Assembly: GCA_002401455.1 (NCBI GenBank)
Contig: NVTE01000004.1
Location: forward strand, 1-64,000
Direction: 5' to 3'
From: Alphaproteobacteria bacterium
GTDB taxonomy: Bacteria > Pseudomonadota > Alphaproteobacteria > Sphingomonadales > Emcibacteraceae
DNA length: 64,000 nt
The position numbers and the translations under genes were made by a program. Shown piece after piece: positions 37,185 through 46,057 of this stretch. The notes under the pieces are model-generated. The model was not told the DNA's origin and did not search any database. It saw nothing but the letters and a program-made list of their open reading frames with translations. Each line of letters opens with the position of its first letter. Within the stretch, counting starts at the first letter, position 1.

Positions 37185-38274
37185 AGATCACAGCTATGAC
37201 ATTCATGTAAGCGACGGCCTTTTGGACCGGGCCGGAGTGATCATTTCCCCGCTGCTGAACCGGCCAAGAACCGTCATCATCACCGATGAAAATGTCGCCC
37301 GCCACCAGCTGCCCCGACTGGAAAAATCTTTGCAGAAGGCCAACATTGCCTTTGACACCATCGTCTTGCCCGCCGGAGAAGCCACCAAATCCTTTGCCCA
37401 GATGGAAGCACTGCTCGATCAGCTGCTCCGCCTGCGGCTTGAACGGCGGGACAAGATTATCGCCTTTGGCGGCGGGGTCATTGGTGACCTTGTCGGGTTT
37501 TGCGCCAGCATTTACCAGCGCGGCATCGGCTTCATCCAGATTCCGACCACTCTGCTATCGCAAGTCGACAGTTCGGTTGGCGGCAAAACCGGCATCAACA
37601 GCCCCCGGGGAAAAAACCTGATCGGCAGCTTTCATCAGCCCGACCTGGTCCTGACCGATGTCAGCACCCTGGACAGCCTGCCCAAAAGACAACTTCTGTC
37701 CGGCTATGCGGAGGTGGTGAAATATGGCCTGATCAACGATCCGGAGTTTTTCCACTGGCTGGAAATCAATGGCCCTGAGATCATCGCCGGAAATCATAAC
37801 GTCCAGACCGATGCCATCCTCAGCTGCTGCCGGGCCAAGGCGGCGGTTGTTGCTGAAGATGAAAAAGAACACGGCGCCCGGGCCCTCCTGAATCTCGGCC
37901 ATACCTTTGGTCATGCCCTGGAAGCGGAAGTTGGCTATTCTGATCATCTGTTCCACGGCGAAGCGGTGGCCATCGGCATGGTCATGGCCTTTGACCTGTC
38001 CGTCAAAATGGGCCTGTGCCCGGCCGAAGACGCCAACCAGGTCCGCGACCATCTGGAAAAAATATCTCTACCAACCCGCATCAGCCGGTCGGATCATCCG
38101 ATCAGTCAGGTTGACATGACCGCCGACAGGTTGCTGGACCATACCCGCCATGATAAAAAAATAGCTGATGGCCGGGTGACTTTTGTGTTAGCCTCTGGCT
38201 TAGGAAGGGCTTTCTTAAGCCCGGATGTCGACCCCGAAGACGTTAAACACATCTTTCAATTAGCCCTGGACTGA
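37153..38274 (+). CDS. aroB: 3-dehydroquinate synthase
   Basis: The 373-residue enzyme makes 3-dehydroquinate from DAHP using NAD and zinc. Visible are the NAD-binding FGGGVIGDLVGFCASIYQRG (about 106-125), the QVDSSVGGKTGIN segment (about 137-149) and the metal-ligand region LNLGHTFGHALEAE (about 246-259). The track starts 24 codons earlier inside aroK. ATG 37153 gives the standard start (SSQHITVSL). The 32-bp overlap couples it to aroK, as in most proteobacteria. Confidence 0.96.
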   Translation: MSSQHITVSLKDHSYDIHVSDGLLDRAGVIISPLLNRPRTVIITDENVARHQLPRLEKSLQKANIAFDTIVLPAGEATKSFAQMEALLDQLLRLRLERRDKIIAFGGGVIGDLVGFCASIYQRGIGFIQIPTTLLSQVDSSVGGKTGINSPRGKNLIGSFHQPDLVLTDVSTLDSLPKRQLLSGYAEVVKYGLINDPEFFHWLEINGPEIIAGNHNVQTDAILSCCRAKAAVVAEDEKEHGARALLNLGHTFGHALEAEVGYSDHLFHGEAVAIGMVMAFDLSVKMGLCPAEDANQVRDHLEKISLPTRISRSDHPISQVDMTADRLLDHTRHDKKIADGRVTFVLASGLGRAFLSPDVDPEDVKHIFQLALD

Positions 38275-38288
38275 GACCACCCCTGGAC

Positions 38289-39554
38289 ATGCTCATAGAA
38301 ATTCTCCTTTTTTCCGGTATCATTGTTTTCCTGATTTTCTTATCGGGATTTTTCTCCGGTACCGAAACCGCCCTGACCGCAACCTCGCCGTCACGCATTC
38401 ACCGCATGGCCAAAAGCGGCAATAAACGGGCCAGCCTTGTCGAACGGCTGATGGATGATTCCGAACGGCTGATCGGGGCTATTCTTCTGGGCAATAATCT
38501 GGTTAATATTCTGGCCTCTGCCCTGACAACGGCGTTTTTTATCCGCCTGTTTGGCGAGATCGGCGTGGTCTATGCCACCCTGGTCATGACCATACTGGTC
38601 CTGGTCTTTGCTGAGGTGTTACCCAAGACCTATGCCATCACCCACCCGGAACGGGTCGCCCTGAAGGTGGCCCCCTTTGCCCGATTGACGGTTGTACTGT
38701 TTTCGCCCTTTGTCGCCCTGGTTCAGGCTGTGGTCCGGCTGACCCTGCGGCTGTTCGGGGTTGATATCAACAACCAGAACACCCTCTCTGCCCATGATGA
38801 AATCCGCGGAGCTATCAGCCTTCAGGCCCATGAGGGTGGGCTGATTAAAAACAATAAAGACATGCTCGACAGCATTCTTGACCTGGAGGATATCCAGCTT
38901 GAAGATGTCATGAAGCACCGGAAAAATGTTGAAATGGTCAATATGGAGGACAGCTCGGAAGAGATTTTTGCCCAGGTTGTCTCCAGCCCCTATACTCGGT
39001 TGCCCCTGTGGCAGGATGATCCGGATAATATTATCGGCATCATTCATGCTAAGGAAGTGCTACGAGCGGTTAATGCCAATGACGGCCGCGCCGCCGGACT
39101 GGACTTTTCCCAGATCGCCAGCAAGCCCTGGTTTGTGCCTGAAACCACCAGCCTGCAGGAACAATTGGCAAAATTCCGCTCTGAAAAGGCCCATTTCGCC
39201 CTGGTCGTCGATGAATATGGCGCCTTCATGGGCGTGATTACCCTGGAAGATATCCTGGAAGAAATCGTCGGCGAAATCTATGACGAGCATGATACCCTGA
39301 CCACGGATGCCAAGGTCCTCATTGACGGATCAGTGATGGTCAGTGGTGATAATGCCATCCGTGACCTCAATCGCCAGTTCAACTGGACACTTAATGATGA
39401 TATTGCCGTCACCATTGCTGGCTATGTCATTGATATTGCCGAGACCATCCCCCTGCCCGGCCAGAAATTCACCCAGGATGGCTTTACCTTTGAAGTGCTG
39501 AAAAGACGCCGCAACCAGATCACCTCGGTCCTGATCCTGCCAAAAAAGAAATGA
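38289..39554 (+). CDS. CNNM/CorC-type transporter or hemolysin-family protein (DUF21, CBS pair, CorC_HlyC)
   Basis: The 421-residue protein has an N-terminal DUF21 membrane domain of three to four helices (about 1-180) with the GFFSGTETALTA motif near 18-29. A CBS pair follows (about 205-330, including FALVVDEYGAFMGVITLEDILEEIVGEI), then a C-terminal CorC_HlyC domain. Members export magnesium or cobalt; the hemolysin name is historical. It lies 14 bp after aroB, an arrangement common in alphaproteobacteria. Confidence 0.9.
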   Translation: MLIEILLFSGIIVFLIFLSGFFSGTETALTATSPSRIHRMAKSGNKRASLVERLMDDSERLIGAILLGNNLVNILASALTTAFFIRLFGEIGVVYATLVMTILVLVFAEVLPKTYAITHPERVALKVAPFARLTVVLFSPFVALVQAVVRLTLRLFGVDINNQNTLSAHDEIRGAISLQAHEGGLIKNNKDMLDSILDLEDIQLEDVMKHRKNVEMVNMEDSSEEIFAQVVSSPYTRLPLWQDDPDNIIGIIHAKEVLRAVNANDGRAAGLDFSQIASKPWFVPETTSLQEQLAKFRSEKAHFALVVDEYGAFMGVITLEDILEEIVGEIYDEHDTLTTDAKVLIDGSVMVSGDNAIRDLNRQFNWTLNDDIAVTIAGYVIDIAETIPLPGQKFTQDGFTFEVLKRRRNQITSVLILPKKK

Positions 39555-39559
39555 CGCTT

Positions 39560-39922
39560 TTACGTGTCTTCTTTCTGGTCCAGAACCTGTGACAGGTGAT
39601 TAATACGGGCCGGTGACAGGCTGCGGATTTTCCGCGCCAGTTGATTAACCAGACCGACAGCCTCCGCCGACAGGCCTGAGGTGTCGACGGTAATACGCGG
39701 ATCAGACAGACGGGCCAGCTGTTCGATTTCCTCCGCATCATCCCAGATCAGGTTAAAATAACCGATCACCTTTTGCACCATGGCCCAGTTCGGCTGACCC
39801 CGGTGGCCATGCTCTAGCGCCGACAGATAAGCCGGACTGACCGACAGGTCAGCCGCCATCTGTTTCTGACTGAGGCCCTTATTTTTTCTCAGGTGGCGAA
39901 TTTTTTGCCCAAAGGGGGTCAT
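39560..39922 (-). CDS. XRE-family helix-turn-helix regulator
   Basis: The 120-residue protein has an N-terminal Cro/C1-type HTH (about 5-60; IRHLRKNKGLSQKQMAADL then VSPAYLSALEHGHRG) and a short helical C-terminal half without a known sensor domain. It begins 4 bp inside the Smr gene end (ATGA), so it is the last gene of the timA-mltA-smr-xre run. Targets are unknown; autoregulation of the operon is possible. Convergent with the CorC gene 5 bp away. Confidence 0.88.
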   Translation of the reverse strand: MTPFGQKIRHLRKNKGLSQKQMAADLSVSPAYLSALEHGHRGQPNWAMVQKVIGYFNLIWDDAEEIEQLARLSDPRITVDTSGLSAEAVGLVNQLARKIRSLSPARINHLSQVLDQKEDT

Positions 39923-40521
39923 GCACCATGCCCCCGCTGACTTTTTAGAATCACATAGAGCGCCCCGTCGCCGCCGTGGGCGGTATTGGCGGCATAATAA
40001 GACACGATCCGGGTCGCCAGATGGCCCTGGGATAACCAGCGCGGTACATTGGTTTTCAGGATTCCCCGTTGTCTTTCATAGTCCGAATGACTGCTGGTGC
40101 CCAGATCAGATTTCAGGCCGCCCTTGCCGGTGATCACCAGGATAAACCGCTTGCCGCGCCGGTGGGCCTCCTCCACATAATGGCTGAGCGCGGCGAAGGC
40201 CCGGTCTTCCGACATGCCGTGAAGGTCAATCCGGCCCTCGGGCCTGATCTTGCCCCGGCGCAGTTTCTGCTGCCAGTGATGATCCGCGTCCCGTAAAGAT
40301 ACCGTCTGTTCGGTCAAAGGCCGGGCCGGCGCTGACGCCAAGGATGAAGACTGGCCAAAATCAAAGCCACAATCCGCCGGGGCCTGTCCCCGGTATAGGG
40401 ACCGGCGCACCAAAGGGCTTGCCACCCGGTTGCTGTCCATTTTGGCAATGGTCTGGGTCACTTTATTCCAGAGGTTTTTTTCCGCCTCGCTCAGACCATC
40501 CCGGGATTTTCTGCGGGTCAT
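39919..40521 (-). CDS. Smr-domain protein
   Basis: The 200-residue protein ends in a Smr domain (about 105-198) with the hallmark GRIDLHGMSEDRAFAAL (DLHG) and ILVITGKGG (TGKG). Smr domains in MutS2 and stand-alone proteins cleave nucleic acids. The N-terminal half is basic and variable. The start overlaps the mltA end by 4 bp. The alphaproteobacterial order timA-mltA-smr links lytic transglycosylase and Smr protein, but the functional reason is not known. Confidence 0.9.
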   Translation of the reverse strand: MTRRKSRDGLSEAEKNLWNKVTQTIAKMDSNRVASPLVRRSLYRGQAPADCGFDFGQSSSLASAPARPLTEQTVSLRDADHHWQQKLRRGKIRPEGRIDLHGMSEDRAFAALSHYVEEAHRRGKRFILVITGKGGLKSDLGTSSHSDYERQRGILKTNVPRWLSQGHLATRIVSYYAANTAHGGDGALYVILKSQRGHGA

Positions 40522-41729
40522 TGTTCAGCCTCCTGAGCCGCCAGAACCCGCCGGGCCAGGTCGTTGGGCACCAGGAAATAATAGCGGCCCCGATCCCTCA
40601 TAGGGCCGGCCAGCAGTCCGGCCTCGGTCCCCATGCCCCAGTAAACATCAGCCCGCACCCGGCCCTTGATGGCCCCGCCGGTATCCTGGGCGATAACCAG
40701 CCGCCGGATCGGCTGCGCTGGGTTATTAGAAGTTTCGGAGTCAGACGGTTTCAGGTCCAGCCACACCGGCATGCCCAGCGGCACATAACGCCGGTCCACC
40801 GCCAGCGAACGGCCTGCCGTCAGATCCACATTCATGGTACCGACCGGAGCATCCTGGCCCATGGGACGAAAAAACACATAGGACGGATTTTTCCACATCA
40901 GCGCACCGGCCTGCAAAGGGTGGGCCGTGATCCAGGCCCTGATCGCCTGCATGGACATATCCTCAAGCGTGATGTCGCCGCTCTCGATCAGGAATTTACC
41001 GATGGCATGATAGGCCAGGCCATTTTTCCCGGCATAGCCAAAAGTGCGGCGAACGCCATCCTCATAGCGAATCACCCCAGACCCCTGAATATGGACAAAA
41101 AAAGCATCGGCCGGGTCCCGGAGCCAGACCAGTTCCAGGTTCTGGTCCTGCAACGCTCCCTGGTCGATGGTCTGCCGGTCCCGGTACGGCACAAACTCGC
41201 CGTCCGTCACCTGGCCGATAATGGATTTCCCCCGGAACTCCTGACGGAACCGACCAAGGTCCAGAACTTTCAAGTCTTCCGGCAGACCATAGAGGGGATA
41301 GGTATAGTCGGATGTCCGGATTGCACTGCCGCGATATTCCGGGACAAAATAGCCGGTAAACAGACCTTCGGTCTCGGCGGCATAGGACAGCAGCATAAAC
41401 TGCTGTTCAAAAAATTTCCGCGACCTGTCATCGGAGAGGTCGGTCAGTTTTTCAGCTACCCGACACGGGGACTGCCAGTCTGCCACCGTACCCCCGAGTG
41501 TCGTTGGTATGATTTTTTTGGTCGGGGGTTGGCGCAGGAAGACCGCACAGGATTTTTTAAAAGCGCCGAAGGCCAAGGCCTGTCTGTCCGTGGTCCAATT
41601 GCCCAGATCGCCGTAAGACACCGCCACATAGTCAGTGGACCTGGCCGACTGCGGACCAATATTTACCAGGAACGATAGCGAGAACAGGAAAATGAACCCG
41701 GCACCGCTAATGATAAAAATTTTTCCCAT
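40518..41729 (-). CDS. mltA: Membrane-bound lytic murein transglycosylase A
   Basis: The 403-residue protein has an N-terminal hydrophobic segment (about 4-24), the MltA barrel domain with FFVHIQGSGVIRYEDG (about 215-230) and a C-terminal 3D domain (VIAQDTGGAIKGRVRADVYWG, about 340-360) with the catalytic Asp-Asp-Asp residues. It cleaves peptidoglycan to 1,6-anhydro ends in the periplasm. I see no clear lipobox cysteine, so it is probably anchored by its signal or soluble. It is coupled to smr downstream and lies 26 bp after timA. Confidence 0.92.
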   Translation of the reverse strand: MGKIFIISGAGFIFLFSLSFLVNIGPQSARSTDYVAVSYGDLGNWTTDRQALAFGAFKKSCAVFLRQPPTKKIIPTTLGGTVADWQSPCRVAEKLTDLSDDRSRKFFEQQFMLLSYAAETEGLFTGYFVPEYRGSAIRTSDYTYPLYGLPEDLKVLDLGRFRQEFRGKSIIGQVTDGEFVPYRDRQTIDQGALQDQNLELVWLRDPADAFFVHIQGSGVIRYEDGVRRTFGYAGKNGLAYHAIGKFLIESGDITLEDMSMQAIRAWITAHPLQAGALMWKNPSYVFFRPMGQDAPVGTMNVDLTAGRSLAVDRRYVPLGMPVWLDLKPSDSETSNNPAQPIRRLVIAQDTGGAIKGRVRADVYWGMGTEAGLLAGPMRDRGRYYFLVPNDLARRVLAAQEAEQ

Positions 41730-41755
41730 ATTTTTATACCATGACCAGATGATAA

Positions 41756-42466
41756 TTAATCAGTTCTTGTGGCGACCAGGGTCCAATTAGGGTCGGCGCT
41801 TTTCACATCACGGCAAAAGGTCCAGATATCCGTGACCTGAATGGTCTTATCCACATTGCCCTCAATGATTTTATCGTCCGCATCCCGGGTCGCCATGATC
41901 ATATGGCTGGTAAATTCAACAGTAACTTCCGCCAGGGACCCGGTCAGACTGACCTCAACAAGGTCAATTTTTTCGATATCCATCAGTTTATTCTCACTGC
42001 GGACCTTGCGGCTAGCCATGCTGTCGATCGCGCCATCAAATTGGTCAAAGACCTGGCGGCTCAACATGCTGCGCAAAGTTTTTCGGTCCTGATCCCAGAA
42101 AGCGGATAAAATCAGACCATAGGCATATTCCGCCCCATCATAAAAGCTGCGCACATTAAAGCTGCGATCAAACTGGTTTATTTCCATGATCCGGTCATAA
42201 AAGGGTGAAGACTTGCTCAGGCCCAGGTTAACAACCGGATCTGGCTCGTCCATGTCAGGACGGAACTGAACAACATTATCCTCGTCCATCTGGGCATCTT
42301 GCCGGGACTTGCCCTCATAGGGATTGCGGTTATGATCCTCATTTTGATCATCGGCCGGATCAAAGCCGGTTTTCTTGCCCAGAGTACGGCGCAATTGAAA
42401 TAAAATAAAAACGGCAACCAGGGCCAATATTATAATCAGTTCAAAGCTTTCAGAATCTGTTTGCAT
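41756..42466 (-). CDS. Tim44/TimA-domain membrane-anchored protein
   Basis: The 236-residue protein has an N-terminal membrane anchor (IIILALVAVFILFQL, about 9-23), a charged linker rich in Asp/Glu/Asn, and a C-terminal Tim44-like domain (about 85-235) that in mitochondria docks the import motor. Bacterial TimA proteins are typical of alphaproteobacteria and have been discussed as evolutionary precursors of the import machinery. It is the first gene of the mltA operon and is divergent from fxsA, with secB close by. Confidence 0.88.
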   Translation of the reverse strand: MQTDSESFELIIILALVAVFILFQLRRTLGKKTGFDPADDQNEDHNRNPYEGKSRQDAQMDEDNVVQFRPDMDEPDPVVNLGLSKSSPFYDRIMEINQFDRSFNVRSFYDGAEYAYGLILSAFWDQDRKTLRSMLSRQVFDQFDGAIDSMASRKVRSENKLMDIEKIDLVEVSLTGSLAEVTVEFTSHMIMATRDADDKIIEGNVDKTIQVTDIWTFCRDVKSADPNWTLVATRTD

Positions 42467-42608
42467 TTTTTTCCTGTTCTACATCTTGGCGAAAGATATA
42501 TGATACCCATATTAGCCTTATATATAAGACGTTTTCAGGTAAATTTAAATACACCATTTTATATTGCCCGTAAATAATGTTTAAATCATTTATAAAGAGC
42601 CCGAAATA

Positions 42609-43082
42609 ATGCCTTTACTCATATTAGTTGTCCTGCTTGGGGTGCCCTATCTTGAATTTCTGGTATTTCTGGAAGTGGGCAGTGCCATTGGCGGCCTTCA
42701 GGCCCTTCTCCTGACCATCCTGACGGCGGTGATCGGGGTTTACCTGATCCGTCAGCAGGGACTTGTTGTCATGAACCGGATGCATCACGCCATGCAGCGG
42801 GGGGAAAGCCCCGTGGAAGACATCCTGCACGGGTTCTTTTTATTGATAGCCGGCCTGTTTTTCCTGTTGCCGGGATTTATTACCGATACGGTGGCCCTGC
42901 TCTTGGCCATTGAGCCGATCCGGGCAGTGCTCGGCAAAATCATTGTAAAAAATATCAGGGCCACCTTTTACAACGCCGGTTCAGGAGCCAAAAATCAAGC
43001 CCCTTTTCAGGAGGGAATCATCATTGACGGCGAATTTGAGGATGATCCGGATGTGCCAAAAAATATTGACCATAAAGAGTAA
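42609..43082 (+). CDS. FxsA family membrane protein
   Basis: The 157-residue protein has two to three membrane helices (about 3-20, 27-47, 73-95) and the family motif LPGFITDTVALLLAIEPIR near 83-101. The C-terminal tail is acidic. FxsA suppresses F-exclusion of phage T7 in E. coli, but its normal role is unknown. It lies next to secB and is divergent from the TimA gene. The 142-bp gap between them contains a 12-bp perfect palindrome CTTATATATAAG (42517-42528). Confidence 0.88.
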   Translation: MPLLILVVLLGVPYLEFLVFLEVGSAIGGLQALLLTILTAVIGVYLIRQQGLVVMNRMHHAMQRGESPVEDILHGFFLLIAGLFFLLPGFITDTVALLLAIEPIRAVLGKIIVKNIRATFYNAGSGAKNQAPFQEGIIIDGEFEDDPDVPKNIDHKE

Positions 43083-43159
43083 TCCGGAGGCACCGGTCAG
43101 GCTTCGACCCGAATATAACACTTACATGGTCAAATATGGCCGATATTTTACCGAATGAG

Positions 43160-43205
43160 ACATGTTCAGCTTGTACAAAAACACAATCCGTGTTAGCCAA
43201 CATGT
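43160..43205 (+). promoter_or_regulatory. Nested inverted repeats in the secB leader
   Basis: ACATGTT (43160-43166) pairs with AACATGT (43199-43205). Inside lies AACAC-AATCC-GTGTT (43180-43194) and the palindrome TTGTACAA (43171-43178). The structure ends 36 nt before the secB start and could be a folded leader or an operator array. Confidence 0.35.
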
Positions 43206-43241
43206 TTTTATAATAACCTTCAAAACCATTGGGATATTTAT

Positions 43242-43781
43242 ATGTCAGACGAAACTGAAAACACACCTGCTGAAAAAGCAGACGCCACCGAAGCGACGAC
43301 AGAAACTACTGCGGCCAACGAAGGCGTGCAGATCGGTATCATTGGCCAATATATCAAAGACCTGTCCTTTGAAAACCCAACTCCAGCCCAGACATTGCAG
43401 AGACTGTCCAAAGAACAACCTGCCATGGACATCAATGTCAACCTGAACGCCCGCGGCGTCGGCGAAGATGTTTATGAAGTTGATCTGAAAATCACCACAA
43501 CGGCTAAAGTCGGTGACGACACAGCATTTGTCACTGAGCTGGTTTATTCCGGTCTTTTTGCCGCCAAAAACTTGCCGGAAAATACCCTGCAGCCGTTTCT
43601 GATGATCGAAGCCCCCCGCATGTTGTTCCCTTTTGCCCGCCGGATTATTGCCGACGTGACACGGGACGGCGGTTTCCCGCCCCTGATGCTCGAGCCCATT
43701 GATTTTGGTGCCCTGTATCAGCAACAGATGCAGGCCGCTCAAGAGCAGGCTACCCCGACCGATGATGTGGTTGTCAACTAG
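43242..43781 (+). CDS. secB: Protein-export chaperone SecB
   Basis: The 179-residue acidic protein keeps preproteins unfolded and delivers them to SecA. The SecB fold spans about 25-165, including the IGQYIKDLSFENPTP signature (about 28-42) and the FPFARRIIADVTRDGGFPPLMLEPIDF region (about 125-150). The first 25 residues are a Glu/Thr/Ala-rich extension, and the C-terminus carries the flexible QQ-rich tail that contacts SecA. The Zn tail of SecA (here duplicated) is its known docking site. An intrinsic terminator follows. Confidence 0.96.
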   Translation: MSDETENTPAEKADATEATTETTAANEGVQIGIIGQYIKDLSFENPTPAQTLQRLSKEQPAMDINVNLNARGVGEDVYEVDLKITTTAKVGDDTAFVTELVYSGLFAAKNLPENTLQPFLMIEAPRMLFPFARRIIADVTRDGGFPPLMLEPIDFGALYQQQMQAAQEQATPTDDVVVN

Positions 43782-43832
43782 ACAGCACAATATCTGGGCA
43801 ATATCTGCCCAATATTTAAAAGAATTTACAAA

Positions 43833-43861
43833 CCTCCGGTTATCTGACCGGGGGTTTTTTT
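43833..43861 (+). terminator. Intrinsic terminator of secB
   Basis: CCTCCGGT pairs with ACCGGGGG (one G-T wobble) around a 6-nt loop and is followed by seven T residues. It lies 52 bp after the secB stop and ends 10 bp before the convergent dnaQ stop. Confidence 0.88.
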
Positions 43862-43871
43862 ATGAGCTTTT

Positions 43872-44579
43872 TTAGGAGGCTGAGTCTTTTTTCACCTTGT
43901 GCCACAGGGCGTCCTCGCCCAGGCTGATGATAAATTCCCCGTGGCGGGCCAGTTCTTCGGCTGAGGCTTCATGGGGCCGGGTCGGGCGCAACAGTTTCTC
44001 CGCCATTTGGGTCCCGTCCGCATTATCCGCCGCTGCTTTGACCTCGGCCTCCAGGGCAAGGCCCCGTTGCCGGCCACCGCGCAGCTCCAGATAAACCTCG
44101 GCCAGAAGTTCCGCATCAAGCAACGCCCCATGCTTGACCCGGTTGGAATTGTCGATGGAGAATCTTTTACACAACGCGTCCAGGGTATTGGGTGAGCCGG
44201 GGAATTTCCGGCGGGCCATGTCCAGCGTATCAATCGCCCGGTCTTTGGGATATTCTGCATGTCCGACCTGGGCCAGTTCCCAATTGATAAATTTCATATC
44301 AAAGTTGGCATTATGGGCCACCAATTTAGAATCGCCAACAAAATCAATGAATTTAGTATAGACCTCGGCAAAGACCGGATAACCTTTCAGATAGTCCGCG
44401 CTCAGCCCATGAATACGAAACGCGCCTTCAGGCATATCCCGTTCAGGATTGATATATTGATGAAAGATCCGGCCGGTAGGCAGAAAATTCTCAACCTCGA
44501 CACAGCCGATTTCCACCAGTCGGTCACCGTCAAAGGGATTGAATCCCGTTGTTTCCGTATCAAAGACGATTTCCCGCAT
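43872..44579 (-). CDS. dnaQ: DNA polymerase III epsilon subunit (3'-5' proofreading exonuclease)
   Basis: The 235-residue DEDDh exonuclease shows ExoI FDTETTGFNP (Asp7, Glu9), ExoII AHNANFDMKFINWEL (near 93-107) and ExoIII KHGALLDAELLAEVYLEL (near 150-167, His and Asp). It proofreads in the replicative polymerase. It is the last gene of the leftward ppsR-maf-aroE-coaE-dnaQ run next to the origin, an arrangement also seen beside hemE in other alphaproteobacteria. Confidence 0.96.
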   Translation of the reverse strand: MREIVFDTETTGFNPFDGDRLVEIGCVEVENFLPTGRIFHQYINPERDMPEGAFRIHGLSADYLKGYPVFAEVYTKFIDFVGDSKLVAHNANFDMKFINWELAQVGHAEYPKDRAIDTLDMARRKFPGSPNTLDALCKRFSIDNSNRVKHGALLDAELLAEVYLELRGGRQRGLALEAEVKAAADNADGTQMAEKLLRPTRPHEASAEELARHGEFIISLGEDALWHKVKKDSAS

Positions 44580-44585
44580 AACATA

Positions 44586-45209
44586 TTACCCTGATTTTTG
44601 TGCCTGAATATTTTCTAGTATTTTTTCAATGAGCTGATGAACCTGATCCTCAGCATACCCGATGCCCTGATCACTTTGAACAATAAAATCTGCCCGCTGA
44701 CGCTTTTCACTATCGGGCATTTGTTTGGCCAGAATCTGGTCAAATTTTTCGGCACTCATGCCGGGCCGAGCCAGAACCCGCTGACGCTGAACCTCGGGCG
44801 CGGCGGACACCACCACCGTGTAATCACATTTACCATCACCGCCGGTTTCAAACAACAAGGGCACATCCATCACTACCATATCATGGCCTTCTGTTGCCGC
44901 CTGGTCAAAAAAAGCCTGCCGCCGGTCCGAGACCATGGGATGCAGGATCGATTCCAGCTTTTTTAACGCCGCCCCATCGCCAAAAACCCGGGGGCCGAGC
45001 AATTTACGGTCAATGCCCCCCCCACCCCGCACGCCTGGAAAAGCTTGATCCACCAGGTCCACCGCCGCCCCGTCCGGGCCCATGAGCACATGGACCGCCG
45101 CATCAGAATCGAACACCGGAATATCCGCGCGCTCAAACATCTTGGCGGTTTCAGATTTTCCCATGCCGATCGAACCGGTCAGGCCGATGATAATGACCTT
45201 TTCTGTCAT
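44586..45209 (-). CDS. coaE: Dephospho-CoA kinase
   Basis: The 207-residue kinase has the P-loop GLTGSIGMGKSETAKMF (about 9-25) and the FDSDAAVHVL substrate segment (about 33-42), followed by the LLFETGGDGKCDYTVVVSA region. It makes CoA from dephospho-CoA. It overlaps aroE by 4 bp (ATGA) and lies 6 bp before dnaQ, so it is co-transcribed with both. Confidence 0.95.
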   Translation of the reverse strand: MTEKVIIIGLTGSIGMGKSETAKMFERADIPVFDSDAAVHVLMGPDGAAVDLVDQAFPGVRGGGGIDRKLLGPRVFGDGAALKKLESILHPMVSDRRQAFFDQAATEGHDMVVMDVPLLFETGGDGKCDYTVVVSAAPEVQRQRVLARPGMSAEKFDQILAKQMPDSEKRQRADFIVQSDQGIGYAEDQVHQLIEKILENIQAQKSG

Positions 45210-46057
45210 CCGTTGAACCCCTCTAACACATGATCTCGCAGGATTTTATCCACCTCTGGCCGCTGACCGAACCAGGCCTCAAACGCCGGTGCCGCCTGAT
45301 ACAGAAGCATACCCAGACCATCAACAACCGGATTGCCCCGGGCCCGGGCCGCCTGCAACAAATCGGTCTCCAGAGGGTTATAGACAATATCATAAACCAC
45401 GGCCGACGGGGGCAGGGCCATCAGATCAATATCCAGCGGCGGCTGACCTTTCATGCCCAGGATCGTTGTATTAACCAGAAGAGCCGCCCCCGACAGATTG
45501 GCAGAGCGTTTTTCCCAGTCACAAACCACAAGCCGCGGATCATCAAAAACTTCCGCCAATTGATCCGCCCGGGTCCGGGTTCGGTTGATCAGGCGGATTT
45601 CAGAAACCCCCTCATCCAGCAGGCTGACAATCGCCGCCCGCGCCGCGCCGCCGGCCCCGATCACCACCACCGGACCGCTGGCCGCCGACCAAGCGGGGGC
45701 GTTATCTTTCAGGTTTGTTAAGAAACCGTAACCATCTGTGTTGGTGCCATGAAGCCGCCCATCCCGGAGGCTGACCACATTCACCGCCCCGATCCGCCGG
45801 GCGGTCTCATCGACATCATCCAGAAAGGGAAAGACAATTTCCTTATGGGGCACGGTGAGGTTAAGCCCGCTAATACCCTGTTCTGGCATTTTTTTCAGGA
45901 ACTCACCCAGGTCTTCCGGCTGGACAGCATAGGCCTGATAATCACCGGAAATCCCGTATTTCTTCAGCCAAAACCCGTGCAGGCGGGGCGAGAGCGAATG
46001 GCTGATCGGCCAGCCGACAACCCCGGTTTTGATGATTTTTTGGTTTGTATCTGTCAT
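45206..46057 (-). CDS. aroE: Shikimate dehydrogenase (NADP+)
   Basis: The 283-residue enzyme shows the shikimate-binding GWPISHSLSPRLHGFWL (about 15-31), NLTVPHKEIVFPFLD with the catalytic lysine (about 62-76), and a Rossmann GAGGAARAAIVSLL (about 132-145) with the NADP-type NRTRTRA loop. It reduces 3-dehydroshikimate, complementing aroK and aroB encoded 8 kb to the left. It overlaps both maf and coaE by 4 bp. Confidence 0.95.
   Translation of the reverse strand: MTDTNQKIIKTGVVGWPISHSLSPRLHGFWLKKYGISGDYQAYAVQPEDLGEFLKKMPEQGISGLNLTVPHKEIVFPFLDDVDETARRIGAVNVVSLRDGRLHGTNTDGYGFLTNLKDNAPAWSAASGPVVVIGAGGAARAAIVSLLDEGVSEIRLINRTRTRADQLAEVFDDPRLVVCDWEKRSANLSGAALLVNTTILGMKGQPPLDIDLMALPPSAVVYDIVYNPLETDLLQAARARGNPVVDGLGMLLYQAAPAFEAWFGQRPEVDKILRDHVLEGFNG

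Noticed and set aside
37555-38052. 165-aa minus-strand ORF inside aroB
   Set aside because: Shadow of aroB, which has all motifs on the other strand.
40344-41678. 444-aa plus-strand ORF antisense to mltA
   Set aside because: The minus-strand MltA frame has full domain support; the plus frame shows only reverse-complement composition (Gly/His/Arg/Pro).
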